A stretch of DNA of 64,000 nucleotides from Sandaracinaceae bacterium (GTDB lineage: Bacteria > Myxococcota_A > Polyangia > Polyangiales > Houyiibacteriaceae), in NCBI GenBank assembly GCA_016706685.1, contig JADJJE010000001.1, forward strand, positions 744,001 to 808,000, given 5' to 3'. The notes beneath the pieces were generated by a model. That model was not told where the DNA came from and ran no database searches. It was given only the letters and a program-made list of their open reading frames with translations. Positions 9,723 through 16,515 of the stretch are shown here, in pieces. Position 1 is the first letter of the stretch; each line of letters opens with the position of its first letter. The position numbers were made by a program, and so were the translations under genes.

Positions 9723-10555
9723 CAGAAGCTCCCCCGCAGCGAGGCGCCGGCGCCCACGGGACTTGCATAGGGTGTGAAGCGGAGCCGAGCTTGGTCCGTG
9801 CTCTCCTCTTCGTCATCGCTTCCACGACCGGTGAGCAGGAGGATGGTGCCCACGGTGGCCCCGACCACGGCCACGCCGAGCCCGATGTCGGCGCCCAGCG
9901 CGAAGCCGTCCATGCGCTGCACTTGCCCCGACGTGCAGCTCCGGTCGGCGCCGCACCCATCTTCGATGCGGCCGCGCTCCCTCAGGGCGAGCGGGCCGAA
10001 CGTGGCGGCCAGCACCACCCCGACGCCTGCAACGGCGTATCCAATCACGGCACCGACCGGCACCCCACCGCCGCGGCGCGGCTCGTCCGGGGAAGCCTCC
10101 GCGTCGGCGGCCGGCTCCGTGTCCGGTTCCTGGTCCGGTGTGGGCTCGGCTTCCGGGTCGGGCCTCGGATCGCCCACGTTCGGTGGTGTGGGAGTGGCGC
10201 CCCGCGCGGCGATTCGCTCGAGCAGGTTCTCGTGGCGGCGCTCGAGCTGGTCTCGGTTGTCGATGGCCTCCACCTCGTCGAGGTAGCGCCTCAGATAGAG
10301 CGCGGCGTTGTCCAAGTCCCCAATCTGCTGGTAGCAGAGAGAGAAGTTGTAGAAGAGCTCGGAGCGCTGACTGAGGGCGTGCGAGCGCTGGAACTCGCGC
10401 AGCGCATCCTCGTAGTCACCTGCCTCGTAGTACGAGGCGCCCGCCTGGAAGTGGAGGCGCGCGCGGTCGTCCTGGGCCTGGACACGGACGCTGGAAGAGA
10501 GGGCCGCGACCAGCGCGGCGAAGAAGACCAAGTAACGATACAAGCTCAACCCCAC
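9722..10555 (-). CDS. Exported TPR protein with C-terminal membrane segment
   Basis: This 277-residue protein starts MGLSLYRYLVFFAALVAALS and has a signal peptide cleaved near VQAQ. Residues about 28-125 form two to three tetratricopeptide repeats (ARLHFQAGASYYEAGDYEDALREF; LFYNFSLCYQQIGDLDNAALYL). A Pro/Glu/Asp-rich linker (TPDQEPDTEP) leads to two hydrophobic segments (GAVIGYAVAGVGVVLAATFG; GLGVAVVGATVGTILLL). This TPR, acidic linker and C-terminal transmembrane layout is common in myxobacterial cell-envelope proteins and suggests a protein-protein scaffold. It is co-transcribed with the downstream metal-binding lipoprotein by stop-start overlap. Confidence 0.78.
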   Translation of the reverse strand: MGLSLYRYLVFFAALVAALSSSVRVQAQDDRARLHFQAGASYYEAGDYEDALREFQRSHALSQRSELFYNFSLCYQQIGDLDNAALYLRRYLDEVEAIDNRDQLERRHENLLERIAARGATPTPPNVGDPRPDPEAEPTPDQEPDTEPAADAEASPDEPRRGGGVPVGAVIGYAVAGVGVVLAATFGPLALRERGRIEDGCGADRSCTSGQVQRMDGFALGADIGLGVAVVGATVGTILLLTGRGSDDEEESTDQARLRFTPYASPVGAGASLRGSF

Positions 10556-10724
10556 TTAGGCAGGCACCCACCCGGAGTGCGACCGTGACAGACAGCGACC
10601 GCGCTAGTGTCGCCCCGGATTCGGTCCTTGTCCACTCACAGTGTCTGGTGCCGCTCTGGACGTAGTTCCCGGAGTGGTGACCAACGGTCGCCACTCACCA
10701 ACCGACCGACTATGGTGTGAGCGC

Positions 10725-11570
10725 ATGCAGTCCCTCGTGGTCCTCGTGGTGGTGCTGATGGCGGGGCTGGGGGCCAGCGGCTGCGGGGCATCGCTCACGT
10801 CCATGCAGCCGGCGCGGCTCACGCCCGAGTCGCACCTGGCCATGACCACGTCGCTCGCGGTCAACGCGCCTGTCGGGTCGGCCGGTGACACGCTGGACGC
10901 CCTGCAGGCCCTGGACGAAGTGGTGGGCGTGCTCGAGCCGCGCGAGATCCAGCTGCTGGCCGACGCGGTGAACGCCGGCTCGCTGAGCCCGCCCATGGTG
11001 GACCCTTCCGTGCGGTTGGCCTACGGGGTGAGTCGCTACTTCGAGATCGGCGCGCGTGTGGGCGGGTCGCATGTGGGTGTGAGCGCCCGCGTGCAGGTGC
11101 TGCGCATCGCCCCCGGCATCTACGCCTCACTGGGCTTCGAGCTGAGCAGCGCGCTGTCCACGCTGCCCATCAACCGCTTCAACGACCGCGTGTTCGTGGA
11201 ACGCTATCGGCGCCTGGACGTGGGCCTGCCGCTGATGCTGGGCTACAGCTCGTCGCGCGCGCACCTCTGGGCAGGGCCCAAGCTCCTCTTCAGCCGCGTG
11301 CGCACGCGCGGCCACCTCTGTGTGCGCGAGAACGACGAGTGCACCGACCGCGTGGAGTTCCGCGGGTCTGGTTCGCTGCGCCACGTGGCTGGCCAGCTGG
11401 GCGTGGCGCTCGGCAAGCGCCGCTTCTGGATCGCGCTCGAGCTCACCATCGCGCGGCTGCGGGGCAACGGCACCGTCCGCGGGCAGCGCGGAGCCACGGA
11501 AGAGAGCTACACCTACGACCCCGACGGGCGCGTCATCCAGCCTGCGCTCGGGCTCATCGCGTGGTTCTGA
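10725..11570 (+). CDS. Predicted outer-membrane lipoprotein
   Basis: This 281-residue protein begins MQSLVVLVVVLMAGLGASGC, with the lipobox GASGC. The mature part alternates short hydrophobic and polar strands with Gly and aromatic residues (YFEIGARVGGSHVG, GIYASLGFEL, PLMLGYSSSRAHLWAG) and ends in an aromatic residue (LIAWF), as beta-barrel-like outer-membrane proteins do. The ATG at 10725 was chosen because it opens the signal peptide; upstream codons in frame are non-hydrophobic. It stands alone between a divergent gene and a convergent one. Function unknown. Confidence 0.7.
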   Translation: MQSLVVLVVVLMAGLGASGCGASLTSMQPARLTPESHLAMTTSLAVNAPVGSAGDTLDALQALDEVVGVLEPREIQLLADAVNAGSLSPPMVDPSVRLAYGVSRYFEIGARVGGSHVGVSARVQVLRIAPGIYASLGFELSSALSTLPINRFNDRVFVERYRRLDVGLPLMLGYSSSRAHLWAGPKLLFSRVRTRGHLCVRENDECTDRVEFRGSGSLRHVAGQLGVALGKRRFWIALELTIARLRGNGTVRGQRGATEESYTYDPDGRVIQPALGLIAWF

Positions 11571-11579
11571 CGGCGCCGC

Positions 11580-12866
11580 TCAGGGCGCTTCGAACTCGCC
11601 CACGCTGACCACGAAGCGAGGCCTTCGCGCGCCGTCTTTCTGCAGCGCGGCGCTCACCGGATAGGCGTCTTCCGACACGCGCACGTGGATGTGGTTGTCG
11701 TGGTTGGGCCAGTGCTGGAGGTGCACTCCGTCCGAGTAGAGCGGCCGCAGGTCGGCGTCCACGGTACCGTCCAGCACCGCGTCGTCGGCGCCATCGCGCG
11801 TGGGCGGGATCAGCTCGCGGTCCAGGAAGGCACGCGTCACGCGACCGCTCTGATAAAAGGCCCCGAACATGCGCGCGTTGGCGTATCCGTCATAGTTGGT
11901 GACCGTGCCGGCCACGCACTCGCGCCCGTCCACGTACATGAGCTGGCAGTAGGTGCGCCAGGGCGCCTCTCCGTCCAGCCCATAGAGCGAGATGTCCACG
12001 TCCTTGCCGCGCTGATGCGACGCGTGCCGCAGGCTGCCGGTGTCGGTGCCGGGCGTCTCGCCATCCCACTGCGAGAAGTCCTCCGGGATGAAGGGCGCGT
12101 AGCCCGCGGCGGCCATGGACTGCCCGGCGAAGCGCACCAGCATCAAGAGGTCGCGGCGCCCGAACTGGTAGCGCATCACGGTGCTGGGGGTCCAGTCGTA
12201 GCCGTCCACGGCCGGGTCGATGGGCAGCGGCAGCTGCAGCAGGCGGTCGCAGTCGCCGAGGCACTCCGGCCCGTCGGCGAAGGGCGTGCGCGTGACGTGC
12301 AGCGTGCCGGTCAGCGCGGTGCTGCTGGTGAGGCGCACCCAGTACGTGCGCGCGGCCTGCGGCTCGAAGACCGCCAGCGTGCGGATGCCGCGACCGCCGT
12401 TGGTGAGGCCCAGGTACGCCGGACCCACGCCGTCGTAGCGCTCCACCGTCATGGTCACGGCCGCGGTGGTGGGCGCGAAGTCGAAGCGGAAGCCCACGTG
12501 CTCGCCGCGCGGGACCTCCACGCGATAGAGGAGCTCGTGGCTCGCAGCGAGCGTGACGCCGGTGGCTCCGTCGGCCAGCGGCAGCGCATCCGGCGCCACA
12601 TCGTCGGGGGCCACTCCGTCGTCGGGTGAGGTCACGCCCTGGTCATGGCCAGCGTCGAGCGGCGCGCCCAGATCGAGTTCCGTGCCCGCGTCACCGGCGC
12701 TGCCGTCCGGCACGCCCGCGTCGCCCACCGCGGCGTCGTCGAACGAGGCCGGCGGACCGTCGCCCACGCGATTCTCGCAGCCAGCGCAGACCGCTGCCGT
12801 GCACGCGACCCACAGCCAAGCGAGACGGGGTGGGAGGCAGCGCGACCAGGTCTGGGGTGAGTGCAT
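11580..12866 (-). CDS. M74 (MepA)-like murein endopeptidase, exported
   Basis: This is a 428-residue protein with an N-terminal signal segment ending near CAGC (possible lipoprotein, although the -3 residue of the lipobox is atypical). It has a long Asp/Gly/Ala linker (residues 35-105) and a beta-sandwich-like middle. The C-terminal peptidase domain has His284 and Asp291 in HQRGKDVDISLYG, spaced as the His-x6-Asp zinc ligands of LAS metallopeptidases, and HWPNHDNHIHVRV near the end supplies the third ligand and catalytic His. MepA cleaves D-Ala-meso-DAP cross-links in peptidoglycan. The ATG at 12866 starts at the signal peptide and lies directly downstream of a strong promoter-like element. 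Use in wall remodelling or predation is inferred. Confidence 0.82.
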   Translation of the reverse strand: MHSPQTWSRCLPPRLAWLWVACTAAVCAGCENRVGDGPPASFDDAAVGDAGVPDGSAGDAGTELDLGAPLDAGHDQGVTSPDDGVAPDDVAPDALPLADGATGVTLAASHELLYRVEVPRGEHVGFRFDFAPTTAAVTMTVERYDGVGPAYLGLTNGGRGIRTLAVFEPQAARTYWVRLTSSTALTGTLHVTRTPFADGPECLGDCDRLLQLPLPIDPAVDGYDWTPSTVMRYQFGRRDLLMLVRFAGQSMAAAGYAPFIPEDFSQWDGETPGTDTGSLRHASHQRGKDVDISLYGLDGEAPWRTYCQLMYVDGRECVAGTVTNYDGYANARMFGAFYQSGRVTRAFLDRELIPPTRDGADDAVLDGTVDADLRPLYSDGVHLQHWPNHDNHIHVRVSEDAYPVSAALQKDGARRPRFVVSVGEFEAP

Positions 12867-12872
12867 GTGTGA

Positions 12873-12901
12873 TTCATAACATGACCATAAGGTCATATCA
12901 A
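12873..12901 (-). promoter_or_regulatory. Promoter with palindromic operator for the M74-like peptidase
   Basis: On the minus strand: -35 TTGATA (12896-12901), a 17-nt spacer, -10 TATGAA (12873-12878). The spacer contains the inverted repeat ATGACC-ATAA-GGTCAT (12881-12896), placed where a bound repressor would block RNA polymerase. The expected transcription start is within a few bases of the ATG at 12866, so the mRNA may be leaderless. The divergent sigma-54 activator starts at 12948 and may share the site. Confidence 0.55.
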
Positions 12902-12947
12902 TAGGCGACCGTCAGAACGCGTGGGTCGGAGCCTGGTAGGCTGCGCC

Positions 12948-14270
12948 ATGCCCACGCTCTCCATGCTCGCCCTCGAGGACATCGCCGGCGCCGCCATCGT
13001 GCTGGACCCGCAGCTGCGGGTGGTGGAGTTCACGCCGGCCGCCGAGCAGCTCATGGCCGCCCCGCTCGCCCCCGGCGTGTTCGCCGCCAAGGTGCTGTGT
13101 GGCGAAGGCGCGCAGCGGCCCATCGCCGAGGCGCTGGCGGCGGGCAAGCCCATCGCCGCCGAGGTCCCGCGCGTGGACCCGGACGGCGGCACGCGCGTGC
13201 TCTACGTGCGCGGCACGCCCATCAAGCGTGACGGGGTGATCGAGGGCTTCTTGCTCCTGCTCGAGGCGAGCGGCTGGGAGGACGGCGGCCCCGACGCGCC
13301 CATCACGCGCTTTGGGATCCTGACGGGTGACCGCGCCATGAAGCGCCTGCTGCGCGACATCGAGCGCGTGGCCCGGCGCAGCGCCACCGTGTTGGTGCGT
13401 GGCGAGACGGGCACCGGCAAGGAGCTGGTGGCCCAGGGCATCCACGACGCGTCGAGCCGCCGCGACGGTCCGTTTCGCGCCATCAACTGCGCCGCCCTGC
13501 CGCCGCACCTGCTGGAGAGCGAGCTGTTCGGCCACGTGCGCGGCGCGTTCACCGGCGCCGTGCGCGATGCCCCGGGTCACTTCCGGCTGGCGTCGGGGGG
13601 CACCTTGTTCCTGGACGAGGTGGCCGAGCTGTCGCTCGAGCTGCAGGCCAAGCTGCTGCGGGTGCTGCAGGAGCGCGTGGTGGTGCCGGTGGGTGGGCGC
13701 GACTCCATCCCCATCGACGTGCGCATCGTGTCGGCGACGCATCGCTCGCTGCAGGCGGCCGTGGCCGACGGCGAGTTCCGTGCCGACCTGATGTACCGCC
13801 TGCGCGTGGTGCCGCTGTTCATCCCGCCCCTGCGCGAGCGCGGCGACGACGTGCTGCACATCGCGCAGCGCTTCGTGACGGAGCAGAATGCGCGCGGCGA
13901 GCGGCAGGTGCTCAGCCTCTCGAGCGGCGCGCGGGCGCGGCTGCTGGCGCACCCCTTCCCCGGCAACGTGCGCGAGCTGCAGAACGTCATCGAGTACGCG
14001 TTCACCATGGGTGACGGCCCCGTGCTGGTGGAGTCCGACCTGCCGCCCGAGCTGCTGCAGGGCGCGGGTGGCGAGCCCGTGGACCAGGCCTCCGCCGTGA
14101 ACGTGCCGGCCACACGCAGCGCCGAGCCGGGCAAGGCGGGCGACGAAGCTGCGCGCATCCGCTTTGCCCTCGAGCGGGCTGCGGGCAACCGGGGCCGTGC
14201 CGCCCAGAGCCTGGGGATCAGCCGGGCCACCCTCTGGCGCCGCATGCGGGCGCTGGGCATGGACGACTGA
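12948..14270 (+). CDS. Sigma-54-dependent activator with N-terminal PAS domain, no receiver
   Basis: This 440-residue activator has residues 8-120 matching a PAS sensor (AGAAIVLDPQLRVVEFTPAAEQLM). Then comes the AAA+ domain with Walker A GETGTGKE, the sigma-54 loop GAFTGA, Walker B GGTLFLDE and arginine-finger region RADLMYRLRV, and a Fis-type helix-turn-helix (GRAAQSLGISRATLWRRM). The ATG at 12948 opens the PAS domain. It converges on the persulfide dioxygenase gene 6 bp away, so by position it is a candidate regulator of the sulfur module. FisR, the known sigma-54 activator of persulfide oxidation genes, uses several N-terminal cysteines; here only one Cys (VLCGEG) is visible in the sensor, so the signal may differ. 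Confidence 0.92.
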   Translation: MPTLSMLALEDIAGAAIVLDPQLRVVEFTPAAEQLMAAPLAPGVFAAKVLCGEGAQRPIAEALAAGKPIAAEVPRVDPDGGTRVLYVRGTPIKRDGVIEGFLLLLEASGWEDGGPDAPITRFGILTGDRAMKRLLRDIERVARRSATVLVRGETGTGKELVAQGIHDASSRRDGPFRAINCAALPPHLLESELFGHVRGAFTGAVRDAPGHFRLASGGTLFLDEVAELSLELQAKLLRVLQERVVVPVGGRDSIPIDVRIVSATHRSLQAAVADGEFRADLMYRLRVVPLFIPPLRERGDDVLHIAQRFVTEQNARGERQVLSLSSGARARLLAHPFPGNVRELQNVIEYAFTMGDGPVLVESDLPPELLQGAGGEPVDQASAVNVPATRSAEPGKAGDEAARIRFALERAAGNRGRAAQSLGISRATLWRRMRALGMDD

Positions 14271-14276
14271 TCGCGT

Positions 14277-15344
14277 TCACACGGCGCAGGTGCCGCCCTC
14301 GGCCTCCACGTAGGCCAGCATGCCACCGCGCATGGACGCCACGCGCTTGAAGCCCATGGCCTCGAGCGTGCGCGCCGCCCCCGCCGAGCGGCGACCGCTG
14401 CGGCAGATGACCACGATGGGCTCCTCGCGCGGCGCGTCCTTCATGCGCTCGCTGAGCTTGTCCAGCACCACCGAGTCGGCGCGCTCGAGCATGGGCAGCT
14501 CGCCCGTCAGCTCGTCTTGCTCGCGCACGTCGATGAGCCGCACCTCGGCGTGGGCGTCGCGCACCCAGGCCACGTCCACCTCGGGCGTGCCGTCGCTGAG
14601 CCGCTCGACAGGCGCCCAGCCGCGCTCGATGGGCAGCGCCGAGTCGCTCTGCGGCGCGAGGCCACAAGCCAGGTTGGCGGGCACGGCCACGTCGATCTTG
14701 CTGGGCAGCGCCAGGTTCAGGTTGCTCATGATGGTGACGAACTGGTCCTTGCTGCGCCCGCCGCCGAGGCGCGGGTTGTGCGCCTTCTCTTCGCCCACGG
14801 TGCTCATGGTGCGCCCGCGGTAGTCGTGGCCAGGCCAGATGCGCGTGTCGTCCGGCAGCGAGAACACCTGCTGCTGCACGGAGTCGTAGAGCGTGCCCGA
14901 GTCTCCCTGCTGGAAGTCGGTGCGCCCGCAGCCGCGGATGAGCAGCGCGTCGCCCGTGAAGGCGTTCTGGTGGTCCTCGGTCACGTACGACACGCAGCCG
15001 TTGGTGTGCCCGGGCGTGGCGCGCACCTCCAGAGTGATGCCACCCACGTGCACCTTGTCGCCATGGCGGACCTTCACGTCGGCACACACGGCCCCTGCGG
15101 CGTCGCTCACCACGGAGCGGCTGCCCAGGCGCTGGCGCAGCAAGCCCGACCCGGTGATGTGGTCGGCGTGGGCGTGGGTCTCGAGGGTGTGGACCAGCGT
15201 GAGGTCGAGCTCGCGCAGCAGCTGGGCGTCGCGCTCCACTTGATCCAGGACCGGGTCGATCAGCGCCGCCTGCCGCGTGACGGGGTCCGCGATGAGGTAG
15301 GTGTAGGTGCTGGACTCGGGGTCGAAGAGCTGTCGGAAGAGCAT
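14277..15344 (-). CDS. Persulfide dioxygenase-rhodanese fusion
   Basis: This is a 355-residue cytoplasmic enzyme. Residues 1-245 are an ETHE1-type metallo-beta-lactamase fold. THAHADH supplies His57, His59, Asp61 and His62; GHTNGC, FTGDAL and WPGHDY supply the remaining metal ligands; and GCGRTDFQ is the glutathione-persulfide-binding segment. Residues about 260-355 are a rhodanese domain with the active loop CRSGRR (Cys314). Such fusions oxidise glutathione persulfide to sulfite and exchange sulfane sulfur with thiosulfate. The ATG at 15344 was chosen because the ETHE1 fold begins at LFRQLFDP; longer frames add a non-conserved extension over the promoter. It is transcribed away from the pmpA gene and has a mirrored TGGCACG promoter element upstream. 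Confidence 0.92.
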   Translation of the reverse strand: MLFRQLFDPESSTYTYLIADPVTRQAALIDPVLDQVERDAQLLRELDLTLVHTLETHAHADHITGSGLLRQRLGSRSVVSDAAGAVCADVKVRHGDKVHVGGITLEVRATPGHTNGCVSYVTEDHQNAFTGDALLIRGCGRTDFQQGDSGTLYDSVQQQVFSLPDDTRIWPGHDYRGRTMSTVGEEKAHNPRLGGGRSKDQFVTIMSNLNLALPSKIDVAVPANLACGLAPQSDSALPIERGWAPVERLSDGTPEVDVAWVRDAHAEVRLIDVREQDELTGELPMLERADSVVLDKLSERMKDAPREEPIVVICRSGRRSAGAARTLEAMGFKRVASMRGGMLAYVEAEGGTCAV

Positions 15345-15393
15345 GGTGGCCTCTTGGTAGGGTTCGTTCGTCCGGGGGGACGGCATGAACAAG

Positions 15394-15409
15394 AGCACGC
15401 CGCGTGCCA
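15394..15409 (-). promoter_or_regulatory. Sigma-54-like (-24/-12) element of the persulfide dioxygenase gene
   Basis: Minus strand TGGCACG-CGGC-GTGCT has the invariant GG-N10-GC spacing of sigma-54 promoters, with G in place of the first T of the -12 TTGC. The expected transcript would start about 40 nt before the ATG. The element also contains the palindrome GCACGC-G-GCGTGC, so it could instead be a repressor site. It closely matches the element at 15561 facing the other way. Confidence 0.55.
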
Positions 15410-15436
15410 GCCCACAGAGCCTGAATTCGCGGCGGG

Positions 15437-15496
15437 GCGCAACGCTTTGCAACACCGTTGCGCGTGCAACAGGGGCACATGCAACACTCTGCAACA
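15437..15496. promoter_or_regulatory. Operator-like cluster between divergent sulfur genes
   Basis: Four copies of TGCAACA start at 15448, 15465, 15480 and 15490. They are interleaved with the perfect inverted repeat GCGCAACG (15437-15444) / CGTTGCGC (15456-15463) and the near-palindrome GTTGC-GCGT-GCAAC (15457-15470). The cluster lies between the two outward-facing TGGCACG elements, at the distance expected of upstream activator sites for a sigma-54 activator. Binding by the PAS activator encoded at 12948 is inferred. Confidence 0.55.
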
Positions 15497-15560
15497 TTCG
15501 CGCTGCCCGAGGCATATACGAGGTGCACGCAATTCACCGGCGATGTGCGCGGGCCATGCG

Positions 15561-15577
15561 TGGCACGAAGCGTGCTT
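15561..15577 (+). promoter_or_regulatory. Sigma-54-like (-24/-12) element of pmpA
   Basis: TGGCACG-AAGC-GTGCT shows GG-N10-GC spacing (GG 15562-15563, GC 15574-15575), and the contained palindrome is GCACG-AAG-CGTGC. If it is a sigma-54 promoter, transcription would begin near 15587, only a few bases before the ATG at 15590; the real start codon might then be the internal ATG at 15611. Confidence 0.5.
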
Positions 15578-15589
15578 TGATGGGCCGCC

Positions 15590-16033
15590 ATGACATCTTC
15601 GTTCTTCTCCATGGCCAGCCTCACTGGCCTGCTGGGCGGGCTCCTGATCGGGCTCTCCGCCTCCCTCCTGTGGGTCATGAACGGGCGCATCGCGGGCATC
15701 AGCGGCATCGCCGGCGGCATGTTCGCTGCCCCGCTGCGTGAGGTCTCGTGGCGCGGCGCGTTCGTGTCGGGGCTGGTCATCGCTGGCGCAGTCGGCGCGC
15801 TGGTGAAGCCGGCGGTGTTCGGGGCGCCCACCACGCTGCCCTTCGCGCAGCTGCTGGCCGCTGGCCTCTTGGTGGGCACTGGCACGGCCCTCGGCTCGGG
15901 CTGCACCAGCGGCCACGGCGTGTGCGGGTTGGCGCGCTTCTCCTCGCGCTCGCTGTTCGCCACCCTCACGTTCATCGGCGTGGGCATGCTGACCGTGGCT
16001 GCCGTGCGCGCGCTCGGCGGAGGTGCGCTGTGA
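15590..16033 (+). CDS. pmpA: YeeE/YedE-family sulfur transporter, first half (PmpA-like)
   Basis: This 147-residue inner-membrane protein has about four hydrophobic helices (SLTGLLGGLLIGLSASLLWVM; AFVSGLVIAGAVGALV; LLAAGLLVGTGTALGSGC; LFATLTFIGVGMLTVAAV). The motif GSGCTSGHGVCGLARFS is the conserved cysteine signature of the YeeE/YedE (TsuA) family, which imports thiosulfate or related sulfur compounds. Many bacteria split the transporter into two short adjacent genes (PmpA/PmpB), as here. The GTGA overlap with the next gene indicates coupled translation. Its substrate is not certain; the neighbouring persulfide dioxygenase suggests a sulfane-sulfur compound. An internal ATG at 15611 is an alternative start. 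Confidence 0.85.
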   Translation: MTSSFFSMASLTGLLGGLLIGLSASLLWVMNGRIAGISGIAGGMFAAPLREVSWRGAFVSGLVIAGAVGALVKPAVFGAPTTLPFAQLLAAGLLVGTGTALGSGCTSGHGVCGLARFSSRSLFATLTFIGVGMLTVAAVRALGGGAL

Positions 16034-16512
16034 AGGCGGCCGTGGCTCTGGTGGCCGGGCTGCTGTTCGGTGCGGGCCTCATGCTCTCGGGCATGACCAA
16101 CCCGGCGCGCGTCATCGGCTTCCTGGACGTGCAGGCGTGGGACCCCACGCTCATGTTCGTGATGGGCGGCGCGCTGTTGGTGACCACGCCCGTGTTCGCG
16201 TGGGCCAGGCGGCGTGAGCGCCCCGTGCTCGAGCCCATCTTCCATGCGCCGGCCAAGACGCAGGTGGACCGCCGGCTCTTGCTGGGGGCTGCGCTCTTCG
16301 GTGCTGGCTGGGGCCTCGCCGGGCTCTGCCCGGGGCCCGCGCTGGTGTCGTTGCCGAGCGCGCGCGTGGAGCTCTTGGGCTTCGTGGCGGTGATGCTGGC
16401 GAGCCTGTTCGCCGTGCGTGCGTGGGACACGCGCCGCCTGATGCGCCTGCTGGCCGAGGCGCCCACGCGCGTGGGCGACGACGAGATCATGGACATCATG
16501 GAGGCCGAGTAG
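16030..16512 (+). CDS. pmpB: YeeE/YedE-family sulfur transporter, second half (PmpB-like)
   Basis: This 160-residue membrane protein is the complement of the preceding gene: GLLFGAGLMLSGMTNPARVIGFLD, then a helix LMFVMGGALLVTTPVFAWA, a loop, and GAALFGAGWGLAGLCPGPALVSL with the conserved CPG cysteine, then a final helix. SGMTNPARVIGFLD and GLCPGPAL are the second-half signatures of the family. The GTG start at 16030 overlaps the pmpA stop by four bases. A soluble tail of about 25 residues (MRLLAEAPTRVGDDEIMD) extends past the last helix. SulP follows 3 bp later, so the three genes form one operon. Confidence 0.85.
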   Translation: MKAAVALVAGLLFGAGLMLSGMTNPARVIGFLDVQAWDPTLMFVMGGALLVTTPVFAWARRRERPVLEPIFHAPAKTQVDRRLLLGAALFGAGWGLAGLCPGPALVSLPSARVELLGFVAVMLASLFAVRAWDTRRLMRLLAEAPTRVGDDEIMDIMEAE

Positions 16513-16515
16513 CCC

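Noticed and set aside
12948..14270. Direct assignment of the activator as FisR
   Set aside because: The multi-cysteine sensor of FisR is not visible; only one Cys is in the PAS region, so the symbol was not used.
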